Below, in pieces: positions 1-8,405 of a stretch of DNA of 48,069 bases. The DNA is from Muribaculum caecicola (GTDB lineage: Bacteria; Bacteroidota; Bacteroidia; Bacteroidales; Muribaculaceae). The notes under the pieces were generated by a model that worked only from the letters and a program-made list of their open reading frames with translations, was not told the DNA's origin and made no database searches. Location of the stretch: the NCBI GenBank assembly GCA_004801635.1, contig SSTG01000003.1, positions 1 through 48,069 on the forward strand. Direction: 5' to 3'. Each line of letters begins with the position of its first letter. Position 1 is the first letter of the stretch. Made by a program: the position numbers and the translations under genes.

Positions 1-660
1 GTCATGGATTGCGCAGACAACGTATCTGACTCTCGTGTTCCGGGGCGCTGGCCGTGGCGCCAAAGTCCTTGAAGAACGCTTCGGTGACTCTCTGAAGAAT
101 ATGGTCGCAGTGACAGACCGCCACAGCGCGTACTTCGCCATTGACTTCCTCAACAATCAGATATGTCTGGCTCATCTGCTGAGAAATCTCGAATATCTCA
201 ATGATATAGACAAGGAACAGACCTGGGCAAAAGATGTGCAGACGCTGTTGCGGGAAGCCATCCATCTGAGGAATCAAAAAACTTATGAGGTAATCCCTAA
301 AGACAGTTGGCTGACGAGGCTTGATGAGTTGCTCAAAAAGAACCTTGACAATATGCGCAATGAGTTCAATGAGATGAAAAGGGGGATAATCAGATGTCGG
401 GATTACATATTCAACTTCCTTGAGAATCCGGCAATACCATCCGACAACAACGGCTCCGAACGCGGAATCCGGAAGCTCAAAGTCAAGCAGAAAATATCCG
501 GATGCTTCCGATCTGATACCGGTGCCGATGCCTTCCACGCTTTACATTCTATCGCTGACACGGCCTGGAAAAACGGACAATCCCCTCTTAAAGCTATATT
601 GGCGCTCGTCTAAACTGACGGGCTAATTCTTCGTATCCTTTGTTCTCGCTGAATAGTTAC
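1..660 (+). mobile_element. IS66-family insertion sequence, right-hand part only
   Basis: The window opens inside an IS66-type element. The transposase reading frame runs from the first bases to 613, and the sequence then continues to a GTTAC at 656-660 that I take as the right end, because IS66 elements usually end in GTAA/TTAC. On the minus strand this end would read GTAACTATTCAGCG. The left end and the accessory ORFs (tnpA/tnpB types) lie outside the window, so neither the inverted repeat nor the 8-bp target duplication can be checked. The right boundary is inferred. Confidence 0.7.
2..613 (+). CDS. IS66-family transposase (TnpC type), C-terminal fragment
   Basis: The frame is open from base 2, so the gene starts before the window and only about the last 203 residues are seen. 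A catalytic-type Asp lies in VAVTDRHSAY, followed by the conserved CLAHLLRNLEYL stretch and the SDNNGSERGIRKLKV motif, whose Glu is the likely last residue of the DDE triad. The tail LHSIADTAWKNGQSPL resembles the IS66 C-terminal domain. The protein would cut and join the ends of its own element. The visible part is intact; whether the whole gene is cannot be told. Confidence 0.9.
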   Translation, partial: SWIAQTTYLTLVFRGAGRGAKVLEERFGDSLKNMVAVTDRHSAYFAIDFLNNQICLAHLLRNLEYLNDIDKEQTWAKDVQTLLREAIHLRNQKTYEVIPKDSWLTRLDELLKKNLDNMRNEFNEMKRGIIRCRDYIFNFLENPAIPSDNNGSERGIRKLKVKQKISGCFRSDTGADAFHALHSIADTAWKNGQSPLKAILALV

Positions 661-687
661 TCACCACCCCCCCCGTGTTAAAAAATG

Positions 688-722
688 CAAAACCAAGGCC
701 GTGGAAATACCTACGGCCTTGG
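688..722 (-). terminator. Rho-independent terminator of the DUF308 gene
   Basis: A perfect 10-bp stem (CCAAGGCCGT at 693-702, ACGGCCTTGG at 713-722) with a 10-nt loop. On the minus strand it is followed by TTTTGC, so it fits termination of the membrane-protein gene that ends at 778. Confidence 0.7.
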
Positions 723-777
723 CAACAATAAAATCAAAAACAAACAAATAAAAAGAGTCAGGTTGGAGCCTTTGCGT

Positions 778-1338
778 TTACTGCCGGTGTCCCTCTATAG
801 GCTTAATGTCGTAGGCAAACATGCAGATGCTGAAACCCCAGTATATAAACGCCAGAGAGGTCAGGAAGCTTACCATGGCCATGTTCTGTATCCATCCGGC
901 CTCAATAAAGAAGAAACCGATAAGCATCAACAGTATACCGTTAATAAGATACAGCCACCAGTAGCGGCCCCTATGCCCGTTTACCGAAGATATTATCATT
1001 GTAATACCCCAATAAAGGAATATCAGCGCCAGGAAGTAGGGGAAAACAAATTCCGACAGTATTATACTCCTAACCAGCATAAAACCGATAAACATATCAA
1101 TAATACCGCCGGCAATCCACCAGCCCCAGCCTCTAGGGAAGTGAGGCCCGGCAGCAACAAGAAGCTGCACAATACCGGCCAGTATAAGGAGCCAGCCGAA
1201 AATCTGCGATGCAACAGCAAATCCGGCAACCGGCCAGAACCAGTATGCGAAGCCGCATATAACCATAACCACACCGACCACCAATACGAGCCACCAGCTC
1301 TTGGAATAGCCTAAGAAATTAAATCTTGAGAAGTTCAT
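778..1338 (-). CDS. DUF308/HdeD-like membrane protein
   Basis: A 186-aa protein that is almost all membrane helix: about six hydrophobic segments, arranged as a repeated unit of helix pairs rich in Trp and Gly (for example WWLVLVVGVVMVICGF and WGWWIAGGIIDMFIGF). This matches the DUF308 family, whose known member HdeD is an inner-membrane acid-resistance protein in enterics. The function here is not known. The frame could extend to 1398, but the ATG at 1338 is preferred because it starts just before the first hydrophobic segment; the extension is polar and lysine-rich. It is a single-gene unit between an IS66 end and the pnp terminator. Confidence 0.75.
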   Translation of the reverse strand: MNFSRFNFLGYSKSWWLVLVVGVVMVICGFAYWFWPVAGFAVASQIFGWLLILAGIVQLLVAAGPHFPRGWGWWIAGGIIDMFIGFMLVRSIILSEFVFPYFLALIFLYWGITMIISSVNGHRGRYWWLYLINGILLMLIGFFFIEAGWIQNMAMVSFLTSLAFIYWGFSICMFAYDIKPIEGHRQ

Positions 1339-1455
1339 GACACAAATAAATTTAGTTGAATATTTCTTATTGTATTTTAATAACAAACATTCAGCCAAGT
1401 TTGTTGGTAGAAACTAAAAATTAGCTATTACAAGGCCCTTGTCCGTTAAGTGAAT

Positions 1456-1496
1456 AAAAAGAACCGGTTTCAAATTCTTTGAAACCGGTTCTTTTT
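1456..1496. terminator. Strong symmetric terminator between pnp and the DUF308 gene
   Basis: A perfect 14-bp stem (GAACCGGTTTCAAA at 1461-1474, its complement at 1478-1491) with a 3-nt loop, preceded by AAAAA and followed by TTTTT. It can work in both directions. On the minus strand it lies 16 nt after the pnp stop codon, so it is the pnp terminator. Confidence 0.9.
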
Positions 1497-1511
1497 GTAT
1501 GTCAGCAGGAT

Positions 1512-3761
1512 TTAATCTTCGTGACGGGGTGTGCGCGGCGGACGGTTACCACCGTCGCGGCGTGGACCGCGGTCGCCTCGCTGGGGACGGTCGTTTCCGC
1601 CATCACGACGAGGGCCGCGAGGTGCGCGCTGAGGCTCTACATAGCCTTCAGGCTTTGGCTGCAACGCACGCATTGACAAGCGGAACTTACCTGATTTCTT
1701 GTCAACCTCAATCAGCTTCACTGTAAGTGTGTCACCTTCTTTAATACCAGAGGCCTCCATATCAGGCAGACGGTCCCATGATATTTCCGATATATGAAGC
1801 AAACCGTCGCGGTTTGGCATAAACTCTACAAACGCGCCAAAATCAAGAATCGAGCGTACAGTTCCGGTGTAAACCTTGCCTTCCTCAGGAAGTTCTACAA
1901 TGGCGTTTATCATGTCTAGAGCCTTGTCCATCGAATCCTTGTTTGTTGCGGCAACCTCTATATAGCCGGCATTGTCAATTTCGTCAATGCTGACTGTGGC
2001 TCCAGATGCTTCCTGAATACCTTGTATAATCTTTCCGCCCGGGCCGATAACGGCACCGATAAGGTCCTTGGGAATTGTCATTGTTACTATGCGCGGAACC
2101 TGTGGCTTATAGTCGGCACGTGGTTGCGGTATGGCTTCCTGTATCTTGTCAAGAATATGCATACGTCCGTCACGGGCCTGCATAAGTGCCTTTTCCAAAA
2201 CTTCGTACGAAAGGCCGTCAACCTTTATATCCATCTGTGTGGCAGTGATACCGTCGCGTGTACCTGTAACCTTGAAGTCCATGTCGCCAAGGTGGTCCTC
2301 GTCACCGAGAATGTCAGAAAGAACGGCATATTTCGAACCGTCGCTGTCGGTAATCAAACCCATTGCTATACCGCTTACAGGCTTTTTCATGTTAACACCG
2401 GCATCAAGCAGCGCGAGAGTCCCGGCACATACGGTAGCCATTGACGACGAACCGTTTGATTCCAAAATGTCGCTTACAATACGGCATACATAAGGGAAGT
2501 TGTCGGGGAGCATGCTCTTAAGCGCACGATGGGCAAGATTTCCATGTCCCACCTCGCGACGGCCTACGCCTCGCTGCGGCTTTGCCTCGCCTGTTGAGAA
2601 CGGGGGGAAGTTATAATGAAGCAAGAAGCGTTCGTGGCCCTGGTTCAAAACATCGTCAACAATCTTTTCGTCAAGCTTAGTGCCAAGTGTTACTGTTGCA
2701 AGCGACTGGGTCTCGCCACGTGTGAATACAGCCGATCCGTGAGGTCCAGGAACATAGTCGGTTTCAATCCATATCGGACGTATATCCGTTGTCTTGCGAC
2801 CGTCCAGACGAACACCTTCGTCAAGTATGCAACGGCGCACAGCTTCGCGTTCAACATCGTGATAGTAACGTTTTACCAGCGGTGTCTTTTCGTCGCGTTC
2901 TTCTTCAGGAAGGCTTTCAATATACTCGTCGCAAATAGCGTCGAACGAGTTCTGGCGCCAGTGCTTGTCGGCACACCCGGCTTTCGCCACTGCATAAGCC
3001 TTGTCATAGCATTTTTCACGAACGTCGGCACGCAGGTCCTCGTCGTTTGTCTCATGACAATATTCACGCTTAATCGCACCTACGGCCTCGGCAAGTTCCA
3101 TCTGGGCCTTGCACTGCACCTTGATGGCTTCGTGAGCGGCTTTCAATGCAGCAAGAAGGTCTGTTTCCGACACTTCTTTCATTTCGCCCTCAACCATCAT
3201 TATATTTTCATAAGTAGCGCCGACCATCAGTTCCATGTCGGCTTTCTCTATCTGTTCAAACGTGGGGTTGATCACGAACTCTCCGTCAACACGTGCCACA
3301 CGCACTTCCGAAATCGGGCCGTTGAACGGAATGTCGCTGACAGCAAGTGCTGCCGATGCAGCCAGTCCGGCAAGTGCGTCGGGAGCATCATTACCGTCGG
3401 CCGAGAACATTATAATATTTACAAATGTATCTGCATGATAATTGTCCGGAAACAACGGACGAAGTACACGGTCAACCAAACGGGCTGTCAGTATTTCGTA
3501 GTCCGATGCACGGCCTTCGCGTTTAAGGAAACCGCCGGGGAAACGGCCGTTGGACGAGAATTTCTCTTTATATTCCACTTGCAGGGGCATAAAGTCTACC
3601 CCTTCGCCAGCCTCTTTTGCAGAGACCACCGTGGCTAAAAGCATGGTGTTGCCCATGCGCAGCTCTACCGCTCCATCGGCCTGCTTGGCCAGTTTTCCTG
3701 TCTCAAGGGTGATGGTGCGTCCATCACCAAGCTCGATGGTTTTTTTAATTGGTTGTACCAT
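1512..3761 (-). CDS. pnp: Polynucleotide phosphorylase
   Basis: A full-length 749-aa PNPase, the phosphorolytic 3'-to-5' exoribonuclease of mRNA decay. The order is standard: first RNase PH domain (about 10-145), helical linker, second RNase PH domain (about 310-540) with the GDMDFKVTG motif around 492-500, a KH domain with GPGG at 573-576, and an S1 domain at 628-700. After the S1 domain there is an arginine/glycine-rich tail (about 711-749) with repeats of RGPRRDGGN. The start follows a Bacteroidota-type promoter about 50 nt upstream, and a strong terminator follows the stop. Identification is certain; the role of the tail is open. Confidence 0.97.
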   Translation of the reverse strand: MVQPIKKTIELGDGRTITLETGKLAKQADGAVELRMGNTMLLATVVSAKEAGEGVDFMPLQVEYKEKFSSNGRFPGGFLKREGRASDYEILTARLVDRVLRPLFPDNYHADTFVNIIMFSADGNDAPDALAGLAASAALAVSDIPFNGPISEVRVARVDGEFVINPTFEQIEKADMELMVGATYENIMMVEGEMKEVSETDLLAALKAAHEAIKVQCKAQMELAEAVGAIKREYCHETNDEDLRADVREKCYDKAYAVAKAGCADKHWRQNSFDAICDEYIESLPEEERDEKTPLVKRYYHDVEREAVRRCILDEGVRLDGRKTTDIRPIWIETDYVPGPHGSAVFTRGETQSLATVTLGTKLDEKIVDDVLNQGHERFLLHYNFPPFSTGEAKPQRGVGRREVGHGNLAHRALKSMLPDNFPYVCRIVSDILESNGSSSMATVCAGTLALLDAGVNMKKPVSGIAMGLITDSDGSKYAVLSDILGDEDHLGDMDFKVTGTRDGITATQMDIKVDGLSYEVLEKALMQARDGRMHILDKIQEAIPQPRADYKPQVPRIVTMTIPKDLIGAVIGPGGKIIQGIQEASGATVSIDEIDNAGYIEVAATNKDSMDKALDMINAIVELPEEGKVYTGTVRSILDFGAFVEFMPNRDGLLHISEISWDRLPDMEASGIKEGDTLTVKLIEVDKKSGKFRLSMRALQPKPEGYVEPQRAPRGPRRDGGNDRPQRGDRGPRRDGGNRPPRTPRHED

Positions 3762-3810
3762 AAAATTGTGTTACTCTTATTTGAATCGTTTTTTTAATAC
3801 AAAAATCGTA

Positions 3811-3841
3811 CAAAGATAGCAAAACTTTTGTATATATCAAT
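3811..3841 (-). promoter_or_regulatory. Predicted promoter of pnp
   Basis: On the minus strand TATCTTTG (3811-3818) fits the -7 box TAnnTTTG, and ATTG (3838-3841), one mismatch from TTTG, lies 19 nt upstream. The predicted transcription start is about 45 nt before the pnp ATG. Confidence 0.55.
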
Positions 3842-3949
3842 GTATTATCATTAACTATCTTTTCGCCTGCCGGCAAATAATGCTTATGTTTTTTTTGATA
3901 TTGCACATATTGAATACATATCTGGTATGCAGATGTGGATTTTTTTTGC

Positions 3950-3957
3950 TATTTTTG
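3950..3957 (+). promoter_or_regulatory. Possible -7 box of dgt
   Basis: TATTTTTG fits TAnnTTTG and lies 48 nt before the chosen dgt start. No convincing -33 box is found at the expected distance, in a very T-rich stretch, so this is tentative. Confidence 0.3.
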
Positions 3958-4005
3958 TTAATATATAAAGATACTACTTTTAAAACAAGTTTATTTTTCA
4001 GACAA

Positions 4006-5340
4006 ATGAACTGGATTCAATTGATAAGCGACAAAAGACTAGGACTCGAGGACTACCACAACCCCCATTCGGGCGTGCGGAGCGACTTTCAGCGCGACTT
4101 CGACCGGCTTGTGTTTTCCTCGCCGTTCCGCCGCCTGCAGAACAAAACACAGGTGTTTCCACTGCCGGGCAGTATTTTTGTGCACAACCGCCTCACACAT
4201 TCCATGGAAGTGTCGTCTGTGGGCCGGTCTATGGCTAACGAGGTTTCAATGTCGCTGCGAAATAAATACACCGATGCCGACACACTCCTTAAACTGGAAT
4301 CAATAAGCGAGATTGTTGGGGCTGCATGCCTTGCCCACGACCTTGGCAACCCCCCGTTCGGACATTCGGGCGAAAAAGCTATTTCGGCATTTTTTTTCGA
4401 AGGAGAAGGACGCGTGCTTGAAAACGAGCTTTCGCCTTCGCAATGGACCGACCTGACTCATTTCGAGGGCAACGCCAACTCCTTACGCCTGCTCACCCAC
4501 CAGTTCCGCGGCAGGCGCAAAGGCGGCTTTGCAATGACATACTCAATGCTTGCATCGATAGTGAAATATCCCTACGAGTCGGCTTTGGCAGGCGAAAAAA
4601 GCAAATTCGGATTTTTCTCATCTGAAGTCGAAACATTCAAACGCATCGCCACCGAACTAGGATTGAAAGAACTACCTGGCAAAAACGGCGAAACCCGTTA
4701 CGCCCGGCATCCGTTGGTTTACATTGTTGAAGCCGCCGACGACATATGCTACCAGGTTATGGATATAGAAGATGCCCACAAACTAAAAATAATATCTACC
4801 GACCAGGTTACAAAGGTCCTTATGGGTTTCTTTCCGCCTGAACGCCAGCAACAGATGCTGCGCGCCATGAGACACGTAGACGACCCTAACGAAATAATAG
4901 CCTACCTGAGGTCGTGCGTGATAGGAATACTGGTACAGGAGTGCGCCCAGACATTCGTAAACCACGAATCAGAACTGCTGCAAGGAACTTTCAAAGGCTC
5001 GCTGATAGACAATATCAGCCCGTTGGCCAAACAGGCCTACCGCAATTGTTCCGACCTGGCATGGGCAAAAATTTACCGCGCCGAAGAAGTTGTAAATGTA
5101 GAGTTGGCCGGTAACCGAATAATTACCTTCCTTTTAGAAAAACTGATACATGCCGTTCGTTTTCCCGAACTTAACTACTCAAAACTGTTGCTCAGTCAGA
5201 TTCCGCAGCAATACGACACCAACGCCCCCACACTTTTCGAAAAAATACAGGCCGTATTAGACCACATATCGGGCATGACCGACGTTTATGCACTGAACCT
5301 ATACCGGAAACTTTATGGAATGAGCCTTCCTGCCGTATAA
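4006..5340 (+). CDS. dgt: Deoxyguanosinetriphosphate triphosphohydrolase (dGTPase)
   Basis: A 444-aa HD-superfamily dNTP triphosphohydrolase, which splits dGTP to deoxyguanosine and triphosphate. The metal-binding pattern is visible: NRLTHSMEVSSVGRSM supplies the first His and HDLGNPPFGHSGE is the HD motif. FDRLVFSSPFRRLQNKTQV near the N terminus is typical of the family. The frame is open up to 3880, but the added residues form a low-complexity hydrophobic stretch, so the ATG at 4006 (MNWIQLIS) is chosen. A TATTTTTG at 3950-3957 could be its -7 box, although no -33 box is clear. The TPM gene follows after 19 nt, so the two are probably cotranscribed. Confidence 0.93.
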   Translation: MNWIQLISDKRLGLEDYHNPHSGVRSDFQRDFDRLVFSSPFRRLQNKTQVFPLPGSIFVHNRLTHSMEVSSVGRSMANEVSMSLRNKYTDADTLLKLESISEIVGAACLAHDLGNPPFGHSGEKAISAFFFEGEGRVLENELSPSQWTDLTHFEGNANSLRLLTHQFRGRRKGGFAMTYSMLASIVKYPYESALAGEKSKFGFFSSEVETFKRIATELGLKELPGKNGETRYARHPLVYIVEAADDICYQVMDIEDAHKLKIISTDQVTKVLMGFFPPERQQQMLRAMRHVDDPNEIIAYLRSCVIGILVQECAQTFVNHESELLQGTFKGSLIDNISPLAKQAYRNCSDLAWAKIYRAEEVVNVELAGNRIITFLLEKLIHAVRFPELNYSKLLLSQIPQQYDTNAPTLFEKIQAVLDHISGMTDVYALNLYRKLYGMSLPAV

Positions 5341-5359
5341 ATTCAACAATATTGATACA

Positions 5360-6631
5360 ATGAAAAATATGAAATTACAACATATACTTACTTTTGCACT
5401 CATATTTATTTGCACCCTAACGGCCAACAGCGAGCCTCGCACAATAGCCGACATACCAAACGTACATTTGTCAAACCGCACTCTTTACGTAAGCAACCCC
5501 GACAACATACTGTCGCCCCAAGCCGAGTCACAGCTAAACTCCATTCTGGGTGATATATGGGCCAAAACATCGTCGGAAGCCGTAGTGGTGGTAGTCGACG
5601 AGATAGAGGGCGACCCCGACACTTTTGCCACAGAACTGTTTCAAGACTGGGGCATAGGGAAAAAAGACAACAGCAACGGGCTTCTCTACCTGGTGTCAAG
5701 AAAAGACCGCAAGACCGTTATCCGAACCGGCTACGGAATGGAAGGCGTGATCCCTGACGTTATTGCCGGACGCATAATACGCAACATTGCCAATCCCAAT
5801 TACGCCCAAGGCGATTTTGATACCGGCACACTGAATGCCGTACAGGAACTATCGAGAATCATAACCACACCCGGTGCTACAGAGGAACTTATGTCGAAAT
5901 ACAAAAACGACCAAGGTGTAGGATTCATGTCGGGGCCTGATGCCGGCGAAATACTTGACATGTGGTTGAAACTGGGAACAATACTGGCTGTCGGATTGGC
6001 TGTATGGCTGTTTGTAGCCATTAGAAAAAGTCGTAAAAAAACGCTGTTCGAACGCTATCACGCACTGAAATCGATGGTAACACCCGGAGCTATGGTTTCG
6101 TTGCTTGGGCTCGGCATACCGCTGCCCGTATTCCTTATTCTGCTTGTTCTGCTACGGCGTTCGCGAACAAAACCGCGCAAATGCCCCAATTGCACACACA
6201 AAATGAAGCGGCTCGACGAAAAAGCCGACAATGCCTACCTGACCCCGGCACAAGACACAGAAGAACAACTTAACTCGGTAGACTATGACGTTTGGCTGTG
6301 CCCTCAATGCGGTGAAACCGACATACTACCCTACATAGTAAAAAACAGTGCTTATAAAGTGTGCCCGAACTGCCATGCGCGCACGCTGGCTTATGTTGGC
6401 AACCGCATAATATCGCAGCCTACCACGCGGCGCGACGGACAAGGTGTCCGCTCGTTCGTATGCCGAAACTGCGGCAAGCAACTGTCAGTACCCTACTCTA
6501 TTCCACGCATAAACGAACCACCTATAGTGATACTGCCCCCCGGTGGTGGCCGCGGATTCGGTGGCGGCATAGGCGGAGGCTCCTTCGGCGGCGGAATGAC
6601 CGGCGGGGGCGGAGCATCAGGCGGCTGGTAA
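5360..6631 (+). CDS. TPM-domain membrane protein with zinc-ribbon Cys pairs and Gly-rich tail
   Basis: A 423-aa protein. It has an N-terminal signal peptide (to about residue 25, ending TANSEP), a TPM domain (about 35-165; VSNPDNILS, AVVVVDEIEGD, GIGKKDNSNGLLYLV and TGYGMEGVIPD are visible), and two hydrophobic helices (about 205-225 and 240-265). A cytosol-facing part has four CxxC pairs (CPNC, CPQC, CPNC, CRNC), which look like two zinc ribbons. The last 35 residues are Gly-rich and end in GGGGASGGW. TPM proteins such as YgcG and the plant thylakoid TLP18.3 are linked to protein turnover or acid phosphatase activity; the task here is unknown. It is likely cotranscribed with dgt. Confidence 0.85.
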   Translation: MKNMKLQHILTFALIFICTLTANSEPRTIADIPNVHLSNRTLYVSNPDNILSPQAESQLNSILGDIWAKTSSEAVVVVVDEIEGDPDTFATELFQDWGIGKKDNSNGLLYLVSRKDRKTVIRTGYGMEGVIPDVIAGRIIRNIANPNYAQGDFDTGTLNAVQELSRIITTPGATEELMSKYKNDQGVGFMSGPDAGEILDMWLKLGTILAVGLAVWLFVAIRKSRKKTLFERYHALKSMVTPGAMVSLLGLGIPLPVFLILLVLLRRSRTKPRKCPNCTHKMKRLDEKADNAYLTPAQDTEEQLNSVDYDVWLCPQCGETDILPYIVKNSAYKVCPNCHARTLAYVGNRIISQPTTRRDGQGVRSFVCRNCGKQLSVPYSIPRINEPPIVILPPGGGRGFGGGIGGGSFGGGMTGGGGASGGW

Positions 6632-6681
6632 CGATATTCCGACCCAAAGTATAATGCATCTTAACATGAGCAGACAATTTA

Positions 6682-8139
6682 TCAATGGCATCTAATTAAT
6701 ATCCCATTCCAATCGTCTGAGACTCTTTCAAAAAAAAGAGATCCAGCATACGTAACTGTACTCAATCGCTCAGACTCTATATTATATTCTTTTGTAAGAA
6801 TATCGTAAGCATATCTTACATACTGTATAGCACGCCTCTCATTAGAAGAGGCTGTACCTGTATATGTATCAGCATAACCTTCTATCCAAATGTTATCATT
6901 AGGATTATCTTTCATCCACTTGGCGACACAGCCCAACGACCATTTTAGCCTATTATTATCTCCAAGCATAAAAAGGCCTCCTTTAACACATTCTGTTTGC
7001 TCTGCTACATGCATTTCCTGCCATTGAGACATAGTAATGAAGACTTCTTTTCCATAGTTATCTAAACACAGCATCACAGGTACAGTTGTATTATTTTTCT
7101 GCAAACTACCGGTGAGTGACACCGGTGTTGTTTCTGTTATGGTGACCTCCTGTGTATATGCGGTATGTCCGGGAGCTTCTATGGAAAGTTGGTATGTTCC
7201 GGTCAATACATTGCCGAGATTTGCCGGCGTTTCGCCCACATACTTGCCGTCTAGCGCGATACGGGCACCCACAGGACGATAGTTAACATTCAATATGCCG
7301 AATAGCGGATCAAATTCGGATTGTACTAACTTGACGGTTTCACTAGGTTTCAGTTCTAACGTATGGGTTACAGAACGGAACCCCTTACGACTTAACTCTA
7401 CATTGTAAAGTCCCGGCAACAGTTCCAGTGCCAAATTCCCTATTCCTTTCTGCTGTCCGTTCACATAAACCGACACATCGGGAAGCGTAGTTACATCTAA
7501 ATTAGCCTTCTGCGATTTTAGCGTTACATCAATACGGGTTTTATTGGCTGCTGTAATTTTAAATGTACCGTTTCCCGTCGAGTAGCCAACCGCTTCGGCT
7601 TGCCACGTGTGCGAGCCAAGTTTTAACAGTACTATTACCGAACCGTCCACAACCTGACACGGCTGTCCGTCGATTTTTACAATGGCATCTGCCGGAGTAA
7701 CTGAAAGCACCACATAATTGGTTTCGACCGCAGGCAGCAATGTGTCTGAGCCATGAGGTTTTATAGTGAGATAATATATGCCTTTCGATACCAACGGGCC
7801 AATGCCCAAATTCACAAAATTTGCCATTACTGGATAGTGCCCCGGAGCCTTTATCTTGAGCATCTTTGTACCCGGTGTAAGGTACACCCAATATTCACCG
7901 GTCTTGGGCAATATACCGCCTACGGTATTTCCTTCAAACTGCACACCCTCTAAAGGAAGTACCACCTTTACAAGTGCACATATTTCGTTATTATAATCGA
8001 GGCGCTGCATTGGCACTGTCATTGGCTCCATAGCCTGGTTTGCTTCGGTTATACGGAGCTCCCGTGCTACCAAACCGGACATAACCGACAATAATGCAAA
8101 CACAGTCATAGCCAAACGGCGTATATCAAAAAAGGGCAT
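6682..8139 (-). CDS. PEGA-repeat protein with a C-terminal OmpA-like domain
   Basis: A 485-aa exported protein. The ATG at 8139 begins MPFFDIRRLAMTVFALLSVM, a good signal peptide; the longer frame to 8289 runs back towards the ompA terminator and is not used. The middle holds several PEGA-type beta repeats, e.g. around DASVYVNGQQ-like 'VSVYVNGQQKGIG' and 'ARIALDGKYVGETPANL', typical of surface or periplasmic proteins. The last about 90 residues resemble the OmpA domain of the neighbouring gene: MKDNPNDNIWIEGYADTYTG against MKANPDAKVVIKGYADKKTG. The Asp of GYAD is kept, but the conserved Arg of the peptidoglycan-binding motif is replaced (see findings). It is a separate transcription unit, as a terminator lies upstream. 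Confidence 0.75.
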   Translation of the reverse strand: MPFFDIRRLAMTVFALLSVMSGLVARELRITEANQAMEPMTVPMQRLDYNNEICALVKVVLPLEGVQFEGNTVGGILPKTGEYWVYLTPGTKMLKIKAPGHYPVMANFVNLGIGPLVSKGIYYLTIKPHGSDTLLPAVETNYVVLSVTPADAIVKIDGQPCQVVDGSVIVLLKLGSHTWQAEAVGYSTGNGTFKITAANKTRIDVTLKSQKANLDVTTLPDVSVYVNGQQKGIGNLALELLPGLYNVELSRKGFRSVTHTLELKPSETVKLVQSEFDPLFGILNVNYRPVGARIALDGKYVGETPANLGNVLTGTYQLSIEAPGHTAYTQEVTITETTPVSLTGSLQKNNTTVPVMLCLDNYGKEVFITMSQWQEMHVAEQTECVKGGLFMLGDNNRLKWSLGCVAKWMKDNPNDNIWIEGYADTYTGTASSNERRAIQYVRYAYDILTKEYNIESERLSTVTYAGSLFFERVSDDWNGILIRCH

Positions 8140-8330
8140 AGCATTAAATTTTATGGCACGAATATAGCACAAAAATCCACTAATTGTTAAAGTACGGCTT
8201 ATTTTACGTGAGCTGACATAATTGGAACACCTTCTAGCTTCTTTCATATAACTGCCTTTAACCCCGACGTTGACGAACGCTTTTTGCACGAAGGCCTCCG
8301 TAGGAAATGCCGGTCAGATGAAGATATATA

Positions 8331-8367
8331 CAAAAACACCACCCCTGCCTGTTAGGCAAGGGTGGTG
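8331..8367 (-). terminator. Rho-independent terminator of the OmpA-family gene
   Basis: A hairpin of CACCACCCCTGCCT (8337-8350) and AGGCAAGGGTGGTG (8354-8367), with one mismatch and a 3-nt loop. On the minus strand it is followed by TTTTTG. It lies 39 nt after the stop codon of the OmpA-family gene. Confidence 0.85.
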
Positions 8368-8405
8368 AAGTATGCTAATTTACATTATTTTTAGCTTATT
8401 GGAGA

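Noticed and set aside
685-1314. A 209-codon plus-strand frame opposite the DUF308 gene
   Set aside because: Its polar, Tyr/Asn/Pro-rich translation is the mirror of a membrane protein, and it overlaps the terminator of the true gene.
2616-3638. A 340-codon open frame on the plus strand opposite pnp
   Set aside because: It is fully covered by the well-conserved pnp gene, is rich in Cys and Phe as antisense frames often are, and shows no domain.
3880-4005. A longer start for dgt with a hydrophobic N terminus (MLMFFLILHILNTYLV)
   Set aside because: The family starts near MNWIQL, the added part is T-rich non-coding-like sequence, and the possible -7 box lies inside it.
8140-8289. A longer start of the PEGA protein at 8289
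   Set aside because: The 50 extra residues show no signal or family features, while the ATG at 8139 opens a good signal peptide.
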